From: Sphingopyxis sp. JAI128 | Lineage (GTDB): Bacteria; Pseudomonadota; Alphaproteobacteria; Sphingomonadales; Sphingomonadaceae | Assembly (NCBI RefSeq): GCF_014207235.1 | Contig: NZ_JACHDA010000001.1 | Coordinates: 1-64,000, forward strand | Length of the DNA: 64,000 bases | Reading direction: 5' to 3' | In this document: piece by piece, positions 50,861-59,965 of the stretch | Layout of the letters: each line of letters begins with the position of its first letter | Position numbering within the stretch: the first letter of the stretch is position 1 | Position numbers and translations under genes: made by a program | Notes under the pieces: model-generated | The model's input: the letters and a program-made list of their open reading frames with translations, nothing else | What the model was told of the DNA's origin: nothing | The model's database searches: none

Positions 50861-51385
50861 AGATAACTCCCCGGTTGGCCCGCTCGTAAATCGGAAAATG
50901 AACGGATTGCGTCGTAGAAAGACGGAAAAAACCGCCAGCACAAGCCCTGCGTGGCAATTTTGTGTCAGACCTCCTTCATGACGGTGGCGGTGTGTCATTT
51001 TGGCAACAGTGCGATGTGCCGGCGCGGGTTTGCTCGCGATAATATGCTTATGTTCCAGCGATATGAATCACCCTCCAGCTCGCTTCTCGGCGACGATAGT
51101 TTCGCTTGTAACATTATATGTGTAATAAAATTACGTTTTGGGTTTTTCGAGCTCGAGCAGGAAAGACACGGGCCGATCTCGACGAGCCGAGGGGCCTTGC
51201 GCGGCGAAGCGAGTGACTTTCGGTCCGCGAATGCGAAAGCGGCGAGCGAATCGCCATCGCGCCATCTGGGCTGGGCGGGCGGATGCGGCGATTGTTGCGA
51301 CGCATCATTATTTGATGCTAATGCGCTGGCCTGTCCGGCGCGGCGCGGTCGCCAATGTCCCGGGATGCAAGGAGCGCAGGTCAAG
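50861..51385. promoter_or_regulatory. Divergent control region of the TonB receptor and phaR
   Basis: A 525-base gap without a credible gene. An AT-rich block at about 51101-51137 stands out. On the minus strand it contains TATAAT (51113-51118), a possible -10 for the receptor, but no good -35 is visible. It also has GTAAC...TTAC and ATTA...TAAT half-sites. The receptor leader would be about 245 bases. Plus-strand sequence up to phaR shows no clear promoter. Confidence 0.3.
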
Positions 51386-51925
51386 ATGGCGAAGTCCAGG
51401 ACGGCGGCGGATAATGACGTTGTCACGATCAAGAAATATGCCAACCGGCGGCTCTACGATACCGAGCGCAGCTGCTACATCACGCTGGAAGATCTGGGCG
51501 CGATGGTGCGCGACGGCCGCGAATTTCGCGTCGTCGATGCGAAGAGCGGCGAGGATATTACGCATAATGTGCTGACGCAGATCATCATGGACGAGGAAAC
51601 CCGCGGCGAGACCCTGCTGCCGGTGAATTTCCTGCGCCACCTGATCGGCATGTACGGCGACAAGATGCAGTCGATGGTGCCGCAATATCTGGAAGCGTCG
51701 ATGGCGGCTTTCCGCAAGAACCAGCAAGATGTCCGTTCGGCGCTCGAAGGCGCGCTCGGATCGAACCCGCTGGCGGAAATGACCCGGCGCAACATGGAAA
51801 TATTCCAGCAGGCGGCGGGGGCGTTCATCCCGGGGGCCGGCGGCAGCAAGGCCAAGGATGCCGAAATTGCGGCGCTGAAGGCCGAAATTGCCGAGCTCAA
51901 GTCGGAACTCGCCAAAAAGAAATAA
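51386..51925 (+). CDS. phaR: Polyhydroxyalkanoate synthesis repressor PhaR
   Basis: A 179-residue protein. The N-terminal PHB accumulation regulatory domain starts VTIKKYANRRLYDTERSCYITLEDLGAMVRDG; the second domain includes THNVLTQIIMDEET and LPVNFLRHLIGMYGD. A heptad-like Lys/Glu/Ala coiled coil closes the protein. PhaR represses phasin and other PHA genes and senses polymer granules. No pha synthesis genes are in the window. ATG at 51386 with AAGGAG 11 bases farther upstream; the longer frame is not supported. Confidence 0.93.
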   Translation: MAKSRTAADNDVVTIKKYANRRLYDTERSCYITLEDLGAMVRDGREFRVVDAKSGEDITHNVLTQIIMDEETRGETLLPVNFLRHLIGMYGDKMQSMVPQYLEASMAAFRKNQQDVRSALEGALGSNPLAEMTRRNMEIFQQAAGAFIPGAGGSKAKDAEIAALKAEIAELKSELAKKK

Positions 51926-51963
51926 GCGGGGCGCCCAGCCCCAGTGACGGAAAAACAAATATC

Positions 51964-53490
51964 ATGGTCAAACATGCGCTCAGCGTAACCCGTCAGGCCG
52001 ACTTCGCGGCCTGGTATCAGGATGTCATTGCCGAAGCCGACCTTGCCGAGGAATCGGGGGTGCGCGGTTGCATGGTCATCAAGCCGTGGGGATATGGCAT
52101 CTGGGAACGCATCCAGACGGTGATGGACGCCGCGATCAAGGAGGCCGGAGTCCAGAACGCCTATTTCCCGCTGTTCATCCCCTTGAGCTTCTTTGAGAAG
52201 GAAGCCGACCATGTCGATGGTTTCGCAAAGGAAATGGCGGTCGTTACCCACCACAGGCTGATTGGTGACGGCAAGGGAAAGCTCGTGCCCGATCCCGAGG
52301 CGAAGCTCGAAGAGCCGCTGATCGTCCGCCCGACATCGGAAACCGTGATCGGCAATGCGATGAGCCGCTGGGTGCAGAGCTGGCGCGACCTGCCGCTGAA
52401 GGTCAACCAGTGGGCGAATGTCGTGCGCTGGGAGATGCGCACACGCATGTTCCTGCGCACCAGCGAATTCCTGTGGCAGGAAGGCCACACCGCGCACGCC
52501 GACAAGGATGACGCGATGGCCGAAACGCTGCGCGCGCTCGAAATGTATCGCGCCTTTGCCGAAGATGTGCTGGCAATGCCGGTAATCGCGGGCGAGAAGC
52601 CCGAGAATGAGCGTTTCCCGGGCGCCGTCGCGACCTATTCGATCGAGGCGATGATGCAGGACGGCAAGGCGCTGCAGGCCGGCACGTCGCATTATCTCGG
52701 CACCGGCTTCGCCGAAGCGGCGAACATCCGTTACCAGGACAAGGATGGTGGCCACAGTCTGTGCCACACGACCAGCTGGGGCACGTCGACACGCATGATC
52801 GGTGGCGTCATCATGACGCATGGCGACGATGACGGGCTCCGCTGTCCGCCGCGTATCGCGCCCCACCAGATCGTCATCATTCCAATGTTGCGCGAAAATG
52901 GCGAGGATGCCGCGATCCTCGATTATTGCCGCGATCTCGAAGCGCAGTTGAAGGCGCTCGACGCCTTCCGCGAACCCGTGCGCGTGCTGCTCGACACGAG
53001 CGGGGCGAAGGCGCAGACCAAGCGCTGGGGGTGGGTCAAGAAGGGCGCGCCGGTCATCGTCGAGATCGGGCCGCGCGATGTTGCCGGCGGCAATGTCGCG
53101 GTGATCCGCCGCGATCGGCTCTACAAGGCCGATGGCAAGCTCGACACGGCATTTGTCGGCAAGGGCGATTTCGTCGCCGCAGCCGCCGCGACGCTTCAGG
53201 ATATCCAGACGGGCCTTCACGCCGAAGCGAAAGAGCGGCTCCACGCCAACATCCGCCGCGACGTCACCGACCTCGCCGCGCATTTCGCCGGCGATGAGAA
53301 GTTCGTTGGCTGGGCCGAAGTCCAATGGTCGCGCCCGACTGGCGCCGCGCTCGACGGGATCGTTGCGCAGTTGAAGGCGTTAAAGCTGACGATGCGCAAC
53401 ACCCCGCTCGATGCGGCGCCCGCCGAAGGCGCCTGCTTCTTCACCGGCGAGCCGGCGGTGGAGCGCGTGCTGATCGGCCGGACCTATTGA
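51964..53490 (+). CDS. proS: Prolyl-tRNA synthetase, archaeal/eukaryal type
   Basis: A 508-residue class II synthetase. It lacks the bacterial insertion (editing) domain of about 180 residues and has the short-type features: start ARQADFAAWYQDVI-like, GCMVIKPWGYGIWERIQ, RPTSETVIG (motif 2 region), FLWQEGHTAHA, and GGVIMTHGDDDGLRCPPRIAPHQ. It ends in Tyr, as the archaeal-type enzymes do. It charges tRNA-Pro. The next gene starts on its last base. Confidence 0.94.
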   Translation: MVKHALSVTRQADFAAWYQDVIAEADLAEESGVRGCMVIKPWGYGIWERIQTVMDAAIKEAGVQNAYFPLFIPLSFFEKEADHVDGFAKEMAVVTHHRLIGDGKGKLVPDPEAKLEEPLIVRPTSETVIGNAMSRWVQSWRDLPLKVNQWANVVRWEMRTRMFLRTSEFLWQEGHTAHADKDDAMAETLRALEMYRAFAEDVLAMPVIAGEKPENERFPGAVATYSIEAMMQDGKALQAGTSHYLGTGFAEAANIRYQDKDGGHSLCHTTSWGTSTRMIGGVIMTHGDDDGLRCPPRIAPHQIVIIPMLRENGEDAAILDYCRDLEAQLKALDAFREPVRVLLDTSGAKAQTKRWGWVKKGAPVIVEIGPRDVAGGNVAVIRRDRLYKADGKLDTAFVGKGDFVAAAAATLQDIQTGLHAEAKERLHANIRRDVTDLAAHFAGDEKFVGWAEVQWSRPTGAALDGIVAQLKALKLTMRNTPLDAAPAEGACFFTGEPAVERVLIGRTY

Positions 53491-54101
53491 TGCTGCGAGC
53501 GGCGCTGAAGGACGGTTATCTGGGGCTGTTCCGTTTCAGTGGCCGCATGGCGCTCGGTCCATTCTGGATTTACGCCGGCATCAACATGTTGCTCGGCGTA
53601 ATCGCGCAGGCGGTCCTCTTCGACCCCTATATGAAGCAGATAGCGGGCGAGGCGCAGCGCATTGCGCAGGAGCATCCGGAAGATGTGACGATCCGGTCGG
53701 GTTCCGGCCATTATTCGGTCGAAATACGGGGAAACCATCTCATCGAAATGCCGGACATCGATACGTATATGGCTGGCACGGCATGGATCGGCTTGATTTT
53801 CTTCCTGTTGATGGCCGCTGCGGCGATGCGCCGTCTGCATGACAGCAATCGACGTGGATGGTGGATTTTGTTACCCGTGCCTTTCGTGGTCGCCGCGATC
53901 AGTCTCGCGCCATCTTTGTTGAACGGATGGGGGATGGAAGCGACGGCGGCCAATTCCGTTCCCGACATCGGTCCCTTTCTGAAATTCGCGGCGCTGACGG
54001 GGGCTTATATGCTTTCGCTTGTCGTCCTGATGTTTCTCCTCGCTTTATCGGGGACCAAGGGACCCAATCGTTTTGGCGATCCGCCGCAAGGACCGGTTTG
54101 A
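53490..54101 (+). CDS. DUF805-like membrane protein
   Basis: A 203-residue membrane protein with four hydrophobic helices. LFRFSGRMALGPFWIYAGIN at the start and AAMRRLHDSNRRGWWILL match DUF805 (SGRixRxxfW and RLHDxgrsGWw). Function unknown. ATG overlaps the proS stop by one base and it ends two bases before the rnr start, so it is co-translated between two essential-type genes. Confidence 0.82.
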   Translation: MLRAALKDGYLGLFRFSGRMALGPFWIYAGINMLLGVIAQAVLFDPYMKQIAGEAQRIAQEHPEDVTIRSGSGHYSVEIRGNHLIEMPDIDTYMAGTAWIGLIFFLLMAAAAMRRLHDSNRRGWWILLPVPFVVAAISLAPSLLNGWGMEATAANSVPDIGPFLKFAALTGAYMLSLVVLMFLLALSGTKGPNRFGDPPQGPV

Positions 54102-54103
54102 AT

Positions 54104-56434
54104 ATGACGAAGCGCCCCAAACGCCCGCAGCCGGCTGGCCTGCCCAGCGCCGACCAGATCCTTCGCTTCATCGAAGAGAGCAAAGACGCCGTCGGCAAGC
54201 GCGAGATTGCCAAGCATTTTGCGCTGCACGGCAATGACAAGATCGCGCTGAAGGCGCTGCTCAAGGACATGACCGACGAGGGGCTGGTCGACCTGGCGCC
54301 GGGCCGCGCCTTCCACAAGCATGGCGGCCTGCCACGCGTGACGGTGCTGCGCGTTGCGGCGATCGAGGGCAGCAATGTCTGGGCGGTGCCCGAACGTTGG
54401 GAATCCGCCGGTCCCGCACCGCGGCTGCGGGTGATGGAGCAGGGACGGAAAGGCGCGCTCGGCGTCGGCGACCGTATTCTGGCGCGGACCGAGGAACGCG
54501 GCAGCGGTCATGTCGCGCACCCGATGAAGCGCCTCCAGGCGAGCGCCGAGATGGTGATCGGTGTACTCGTTGAGGACAAGTCGCCCGGCGGCAAGCCGAT
54601 GGTCTGGCTGCGTCCCGCCGACAAGCGCGCGCGGTACGACTTCGCGGTCGCCGACAAGGGCGATGCCGAGATCGGCGATCTTGTACGCGCCGAACTGACG
54701 GGGCGGGGACCGGCGATCAAGGCAAAGGTCATCGACCGCATCGGCGATCCCTTTGCGCCGAGATCGCTGAGCATGATCGCGATCGCGCGGCACGAAATTC
54801 CGCACATCTTCGACGGCGAAACGCTTGCCGAGGCGGAGAAGGCGGCGAAGCTGCCGCTCACCCCCGACGGGCGCGAGGATCTGCGCGAACTGCCGATCGT
54901 GGCGATCGACCCGATCGACGCGCGCGACCATGACGACGCCGTCTGGGCCGTCCCCGACGAAGATTCGACCAACAAGGGCGGCTTCCGTGCGATCGTCGCG
55001 ATCGCCGACGTCAGCTATTATGTCCGCTCCGACGGCGCGCTCGACCGCGAGGCGCGGCGGCGCGGCAACAGCGTCTATTTCCCCGATCAGGTCGTCCCGA
55101 TGCTGCCCGAAACCCTGTCCGCCGGCGTCTGCTCGCTGAAAGCGGGTGAAGATCGCGCCGCGATGGCGTGCCATCTTGTTATCGACAGGCACGGCAAGGT
55201 GACGTCATGGCGTTTCGCGCGCGCGCTCGTTCGCCTGCGCGCCAACATCGCCTATGAACATGCGCAGGCAGCCTATGACGCCGATGCGCCGCGCGACGAG
55301 TGGGATGCCGAGGTGCTCCCGACGCTCAAAAACCTGTGGGCCTGCTGGGCGCTGCTCGCGAAGGCGCGCGCGGCGCGCGCGCCCCTGGATCTCGACCTTC
55401 CCGAACGACAGGTCATCCTCGACGAGCAAGGCAGCATTGCGGAGATTCGCGTCCGCGACCGGCTCGACTCGATGCGGCTGATCGAGGATTATATGATCGC
55501 GGCGAACGTTGCGGCGGCGAAGGCGCTCGAGGCGAAGAAATCGCCGGTGATGTACCGTATCCACGAACCGCCGAGCCGCGAGAAGCTGGTCAGCCTCAAG
55601 GATTATCTCGAAACCTTCGAACAGAGCTTCGCGCTCGGGCAGGTGATCACGCCCGCGGTGTTCAACCGGCTGATCGACGGCTTTTCCGAAGACGACCGGC
55701 TGCCCGAGATCATGCAGGCGATTTTGCGCAGCCAGACTCAGGCCTATTATGGTCCTGCCAATGCGGGGCATTTCGGCCTTGCGCTTGGAAGCTATGCGCA
55801 TTTCACTTCGCCGATCCGCCGCTACGCCGACCTGATCGTCCACCGCGCGCTCGTCGATTCGTACAAGCTCGAGGTGCCCGGCAAGGTCAGGGATCTGCCC
55901 GCGCGCACCGGGCTGGGCGAGGCCGATGCCAAGGGGCTGTCGAGGATCGGTGAGACGATCAGCGGGCTCGAGCGCCGCGCGATGGAGGCCGAGCGCGAGA
56001 CGGTCGACCGCTATGTCGCGGCTTACCTCGCGACCAAGACGGGTGAAATTCTCGTCGCGCGCATCACCGGCGTCCAACCCTTCGGCTTTTTCTCAACCGT
56101 CGACGGGCTAGGCGGCGACGGGCTGGTTCCGGTATCGACGCTGGGGAGCGAGCGCTTTTTCTATGACGAGGCGGCGCGTAGCCTCGACAGCGAACATGGC
56201 CGGGTGAGCTATACGGTCGGTCAGCGGATCGAATTGCGGCTGATGGACGCCAATCCGGTCAGCGGCGCGCTGCGCTTCGAATTGCCCGATGCGCCCGAGG
56301 GCGGCTTCCGCAATCGGCCGCCGCGCCGCGCCGGGGGGAAGGCGAAGGGACCCATGAAGGACAAGGCCGGCAAGCATATGGTCGGCGACCGCGGACGGCC
56401 GGCGAATATCAAGCACAAGAGCAAGCGGCGCTAA
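54104..56434 (+). CDS. rnr: Ribonuclease R
   Basis: A 776-residue 3'-5' exoribonuclease. A winged-helix-like start (QILRFIEESKDAVGKREIAKHF), cold-shock domains, the RNB catalytic region with IDPIDARDHDDAV near residue 267-279, then FTSPIRRYADLIVHRAL and a C-terminal S1 domain. The tail is basic (KHKSKRR). It degrades structured RNA. ATG at 54104 with AAGGA upstream. It is third in the proS unit. Confidence 0.95.
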   Translation: MTKRPKRPQPAGLPSADQILRFIEESKDAVGKREIAKHFALHGNDKIALKALLKDMTDEGLVDLAPGRAFHKHGGLPRVTVLRVAAIEGSNVWAVPERWESAGPAPRLRVMEQGRKGALGVGDRILARTEERGSGHVAHPMKRLQASAEMVIGVLVEDKSPGGKPMVWLRPADKRARYDFAVADKGDAEIGDLVRAELTGRGPAIKAKVIDRIGDPFAPRSLSMIAIARHEIPHIFDGETLAEAEKAAKLPLTPDGREDLRELPIVAIDPIDARDHDDAVWAVPDEDSTNKGGFRAIVAIADVSYYVRSDGALDREARRRGNSVYFPDQVVPMLPETLSAGVCSLKAGEDRAAMACHLVIDRHGKVTSWRFARALVRLRANIAYEHAQAAYDADAPRDEWDAEVLPTLKNLWACWALLAKARAARAPLDLDLPERQVILDEQGSIAEIRVRDRLDSMRLIEDYMIAANVAAAKALEAKKSPVMYRIHEPPSREKLVSLKDYLETFEQSFALGQVITPAVFNRLIDGFSEDDRLPEIMQAILRSQTQAYYGPANAGHFGLALGSYAHFTSPIRRYADLIVHRALVDSYKLEVPGKVRDLPARTGLGEADAKGLSRIGETISGLERRAMEAERETVDRYVAAYLATKTGEILVARITGVQPFGFFSTVDGLGGDGLVPVSTLGSERFFYDEAARSLDSEHGRVSYTVGQRIELRLMDANPVSGALRFELPDAPEGGFRNRPPRRAGGKAKGPMKDKAGKHMVGDRGRPANIKHKSKRR

Positions 56435-56444
56435 GCCGGTTCGG

Positions 56445-57227
56445 CTATTGTGCCGCCATAGCCTGTAACAGGGCCGCACTTTCCGCATCGGCCGGGAAGA
56501 AGGCCTCGATCGCCAGCTCCGACAGCGTGATATCGACCGGCGTGCCGAAAATCGTCACGGTCGAGACGAAGCGGATTTGTCCGATCGGCGTGTCGAGGAT
56601 CAGCGGCACCGCAATCCCGTTTGCCGCGCTCCCATGATCGCCCGCAAGCTCGGCGTCATAGTCCGCGAGTTCGTCGCGCAGCGCGATCAGCCCGGCATCG
56701 GCGCTCGCGTCGATCTGGTGGCTAAGCCGCTCGAGCAGATGCGCGCGCCACTCGCCACGATTGACGATATGCGGGGCGAGGCCCTGCGGGTGTATCGCGA
56801 CGCGCAGCACATTGACCGGAGGCTCGAGCAGTTCGGGCGCCGCCAACTGCATCAGCATCGCGACGGCCGCGTTCGCGGCGACCATGTTCCAGTGCCGGTC
56901 GACCGCGAGCGCCGGATAGGGCTCATGCCCTTTCAGCACATGCTCTACGATCGCTTTCATCCCCGCCATCTCGGGGCTGTCGAGCGGGCGTTCCTGATAG
57001 TCGGGCGCATAGCCGCCCGCAAGCAGCAGCGCGTTGCGCGCCCGGTGCGGGACGTCGAGGCAGTCGGCAATGCGCGCGAGCATCGCCGCGCTCGGTTTCG
57101 AGCGGCCGGTCTCGATAAAGCTGAGGTGGCGCGTCGAAATCTCGCTGTCGAGCGCGAGGTCCATCTGGCTCATCCGGCGCCGGACGCGCCATTCGCGAAG
57201 CTGCTCGCCGAGCGAAGCGGGTTTCAT
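56445..57227 (-). CDS. XRE-family regulator with MmyB-like ligand domain
   Basis: A 260-residue regulator. An HTH (QLREWRVRRRMSQMDLALDSEISTRHLSFIETGRSKPS, residues 9-46) is followed by an MmyB-like PAS-type domain (YPALAVDRHWNMVAAN...). The C-terminal VDITLSELAIEAFFPAD is common in this family. Ligand unknown. It is divergent from the small membrane protein at 57346 with 118 bases between, so it probably regulates that gene or itself. Confidence 0.87.
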   Translation of the reverse strand: MKPASLGEQLREWRVRRRMSQMDLALDSEISTRHLSFIETGRSKPSAAMLARIADCLDVPHRARNALLLAGGYAPDYQERPLDSPEMAGMKAIVEHVLKGHEPYPALAVDRHWNMVAANAAVAMLMQLAAPELLEPPVNVLRVAIHPQGLAPHIVNRGEWRAHLLERLSHQIDASADAGLIALRDELADYDAELAGDHGSAANGIAVPLILDTPIGQIRFVSTVTIFGTPVDITLSELAIEAFFPADAESAALLQAMAAQ

Positions 57228-57345
57228 CGTCCTTCTCCTTCGTAACGTCCGCTATACCCCGGACTTCGCGTTTTCCATTACCTCGCGCGTAATCGACGCC
57301 ATTCAATCCGCGGTCCAATCGGGGCGGGTCGAAAGGAGAATCATC

Positions 57346-57738
57346 ATGTCGATCCGCAACCTCAGGAATATCCTCGTTACCGATGCCGTCACCGCTGCGG
57401 CGGTCTGCATTGCCGGCCTTTTTGCCGCCGCGCCGGTCGGCGCGCTGTTCGGATTGCCGGCGAACATTGTCGCGGTGGGCGGCTGGATCTGCCTTGTCGC
57501 AGGCGTGCTGATGCTGATTGCGGCCAGGCAGGCCATGCCGAATCCGGCGCTGGTCAAGCTGATCGCGGTCGGCAATCTTGGCTGGGTTGCCGCCAGTTTT
57601 GCCGTGGTCGCCGTCTTTGCGGGACAGATGACGGCGATCGGTATCGCGGCCGTCATCGCGCAGGCGTTCGGAGTCCTCGGCTTCGCGATCCTCGAATGGA
57701 AAGGCGCGACCACGGGCGGCCGCGCCGCCGCCGCCTAA
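57346..57738 (+). CDS. Small membrane protein, unknown function
   Basis: A 130-residue protein with four hydrophobic helices rich in Ala and Val (near residues 12-32, 39-59, 70-90 and 95-113). ATG at 57346 has AAAGGAG upstream. Divergent from the MmyB-like regulator. No known motif; four-helix proteins of this kind next to MmyB regulators are often annotated as hypothetical. Confidence 0.65.
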   Translation: MSIRNLRNILVTDAVTAAAVCIAGLFAAAPVGALFGLPANIVAVGGWICLVAGVLMLIAARQAMPNPALVKLIAVGNLGWVAASFAVVAVFAGQMTAIGIAAVIAQAFGVLGFAILEWKGATTGGRAAAA

Positions 57739-58187
57739 CTCAGCGCGTCGAGTCGGGCGACGTCGATCCCGCCCGGCACCAGCATCACCGGACAGGGGAG
57801 GGTTCCCGCATCCTGTCCGGTGAAATGCGCGACCAGCGGCCCCGGCGCCCCCGATGCCGCGGTCGCCAGTACCAGCGCGGCAATCTCATCGCTCGCGCCG
57901 ATGACCTCGCGGACCACTTCGGCGGGTTTGCCCGACCTGATCATATTTTGCGCCGTGACGCCTTCCTGCTTCACCGCATCGGCGGCGGTGGCTACAAGTT
58001 CCTCGGCATGTTCGCGCGCTTCAGCCTCGATGGTCGCCTGCACCCCGCCGAACGCGACGAAATCCTGCGGCGGGATGATCGCAAGGATGATGACACCGCC
58101 CCCCGTACGCGCCGCGCGCCGCGCCGCAAAGCGAAGCGCCAGCGACGACTCCGGGCTGTCGTCGATCACCACCAGATACGTCCGCAT
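57735..58187 (-). CDS. Universal stress protein (UspA family)
   Basis: A 150-residue Usp domain starting YLVVIDDSPESSLALRFAARRA. The ATP-type motif near the end (usually GxxGx9GS/T) is weak: LATAASGAPGPLVAHFTG followed by CPVMLVPGG. I chose the ATG at 58187; the frame extends 15 codons upstream without support. Convergent with the membrane-protein gene, overlapping by four bases. Confidence 0.8.
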   Translation of the reverse strand: MRTYLVVIDDSPESSLALRFAARRAARTGGGVIILAIIPPQDFVAFGGVQATIEAEAREHAEELVATAADAVKQEGVTAQNMIRSGKPAEVVREVIGASDEIAALVLATAASGAPGPLVAHFTGQDAGTLPCPVMLVPGGIDVARLDALS

Positions 58188-58346
58188 CGCCCCGACCCCT
58201 CTCGTTTTTGCTTGGCACCAAGAGTGCGTCACATTCGTATGAAACGCAAGCTGGCCCGCTGGACCTTGACCGAAGCAGAGCTTATGGCGAGGAAGAATCC
58301 GTAGCGGCAGGCCCGGCCTGCAAGACTGACAGGGACACGCCTAGAC

Positions 58347-59633
58347 ATGCCAATCGAACTGAAAATGCCCGCTCTCTCGCCGACGATGGAGGAGGGCACC
58401 CTTGCCAAATGGCTGGTGAAGGAGGGCGATGAGGTCAAGTCGGGCGACCTGCTGGCCGAGATCGAGACCGACAAGGCGACGATGGAGTTCGAAGCGGTCG
58501 ACGAAGGCGTGATCAGCCAGATTCTCGTCGCCGAGGGCAGCGACAATGTGAAGGTCGGAACCGTGATCGCGGTGATCGCGGGCGAGGGTGAAGATGCGTC
58601 GAGCGCTAAGGCCGCACCGGCCCCGGCCCCGGCGCCTGCCGCCGAACCGAAGGCCGAAGCCTCGGCGCCTGCACCTGCGGCGGCCCCCGCGCCGACTCCG
58701 GCACCTGCTCCCGCCGCATCGGGCGAGCGCATCAAGGCAAGCCCGCTCGCAAAACGCCTTGCAGCCGAGCAGGGCATCGACCTCAAGGGCGTCATGGGCA
58801 CGGGCCCCGGCGGCCGCATCGTCAAGGCCGATCTCGAAGGCGCCCCGGTCGGCGCCGCATCCCCCGCGGCCGCAACCACCGCTCCGGTTCCTGCCACGGC
58901 CGCTCCCGCCCCGGCAGTCGCCGGCGCAATCCCGGATTTCGGCATCCCGCACGAGGACGAGAAGCTCAGCGGCATGCGCAAGACGATCGCGCGCCGCCTC
59001 AGCCAGTCGATGCAGGAAGCACCGCATATCTACCTGACGGTCGACATCCGCCTCGACGCGCTCCTGAAGCTCCGCGGCGAGCTCAACGCCAGCCTCGAGA
59101 GCCGCGGGGTCAAGCTCAGCGTCAACGATATGCTGATCAAGGCGCTCGCGGTCGCGCTCGAACGCGTGCCCGCGTGCAACGTCAGCTTCGGCGGCGATGT
59201 GATGCGCCAGTATAAGCGCGCCGACATCTCGGTCGCGGTCAGCATCCCGGGCGGCCTGATCACCCCAATCATCACCGACGCCGGCGGCAAGTCGATGTCG
59301 AAAATCTCGACCGAAATGTCCGAGCTCGCGGCAAAAGCGAAGGAAGGCAAGCTCCAGCCCAGCGAATATCAGGGCGGCACCGCCTCGATTTCGAACATGG
59401 GCATGATGGGGATCAAGCAGTTCACCGCGGTGATCAACCCGCCGCAGGGCATGATCATGGCGATCGGCGCGGGCGAGAAGCGGCCTTATGTCGTCGACGA
59501 CGCGCTGGCGATCGCAACCGTCATGTCGGCCACCGGCAGCTTCGACCATCGCGCGATCGACGGCGCCGACGGCGCATTGCTGATGAAGACCTTCAAGGAA
59601 CTGGTGGAGAACCCGCTGGGGCTGGTCGCCTGA
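58347..59633 (+). CDS. pdhC: Pyruvate dehydrogenase E2, dihydrolipoyl acetyltransferase
   Basis: A 428-residue E2. Lipoyl domain with lysine K43 in ETDKATMEF, an Ala/Pro linker, a peripheral-subunit-binding domain at about 130-165 ([15 protein letters not shown]), and the acetyltransferase domain with the catalytic His401 in [11 protein letters not shown]. It accepts acetyl on lipoate and passes it to CoA. The TMEEGTL start is the alphaproteobacterial pyruvate type. E1 genes are not in the window. Confidence 0.94.
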   Translation: MPIELKMPALSPTMEEGTLAKWLVKEGDEVKSGDLLAEIETDKATMEFEAVDEGVISQILVAEGSDNVKVGTVIAVIAGEGEDASSAKAAPAPAPAPAAEPKAEASAPAPAAAPAPTPAPAPAASGERIKASPLAKRLAAEQGIDLKGVMGTGPGGRIVKADLEGAPVGAASPAAATTAPVPATAAPAPAVAGAIPDFGIPHEDEKLSGMRKTIARRLSQSMQEAPHIYLTVDIRLDALLKLRGELNASLESRGVKLSVNDMLIKALAVALERVPACNVSFGGDVMRQYKRADISVAVSIPGGLITPIITDAGGKSMSKISTEMSELAAKAKEGKLQPSEYQGGTASISNMGMMGIKQFTAVINPPQGMIMAIGAGEKRPYVVDDALAIATVMSATGSFDHRAIDGADGALLMKTFKELVENPLGLVA

Positions 59634-59938
59634 TGCAAGGCGAAGAGGCCGATCTGACCGATTCTCTCGGATCGCGTCAGTCCGCCTTGGGGCTGGTGCT
59701 CGCATTTTTCGGCGCGGGAACGCTGGTCGCACTGATGGTCGTCACGCCGCAGATGCTTGACGAGCCTGACGGTATGCGCTGGAAGCCTTGGATTTTGGCA
59801 GTGGGCGTCTGGAGCGTTGTCGCGGTGGGCTTGGGTCTCCGTCTCCGGAGGTCGGAAGCCAGCCTTGCGATGATCGTCGCAGCGTGCCTCTGGCTTGTGC
59901 CGGCGCTCGGGTTGGGTGTCTGGGCAAATTTTCAGTGA
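59633..59938 (+). CDS. Small membrane protein between pdhC and lpd
   Basis: A 101-residue protein whose ATG overlaps the last base of the pdhC stop. Three hydrophobic helices (near residues 19-38, 51-67 and 76-98). No known motif. Its position suggests co-expression with the pyruvate dehydrogenase genes; function unknown. Confidence 0.6.
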   Translation: MQGEEADLTDSLGSRQSALGLVLAFFGAGTLVALMVVTPQMLDEPDGMRWKPWILAVGVWSVVAVGLGLRLRRSEASLAMIVAACLWLVPALGLGVWANFQ

Positions 59939-59965
59939 ATATGTTTGGCGGAAAGGAATAGTCGC

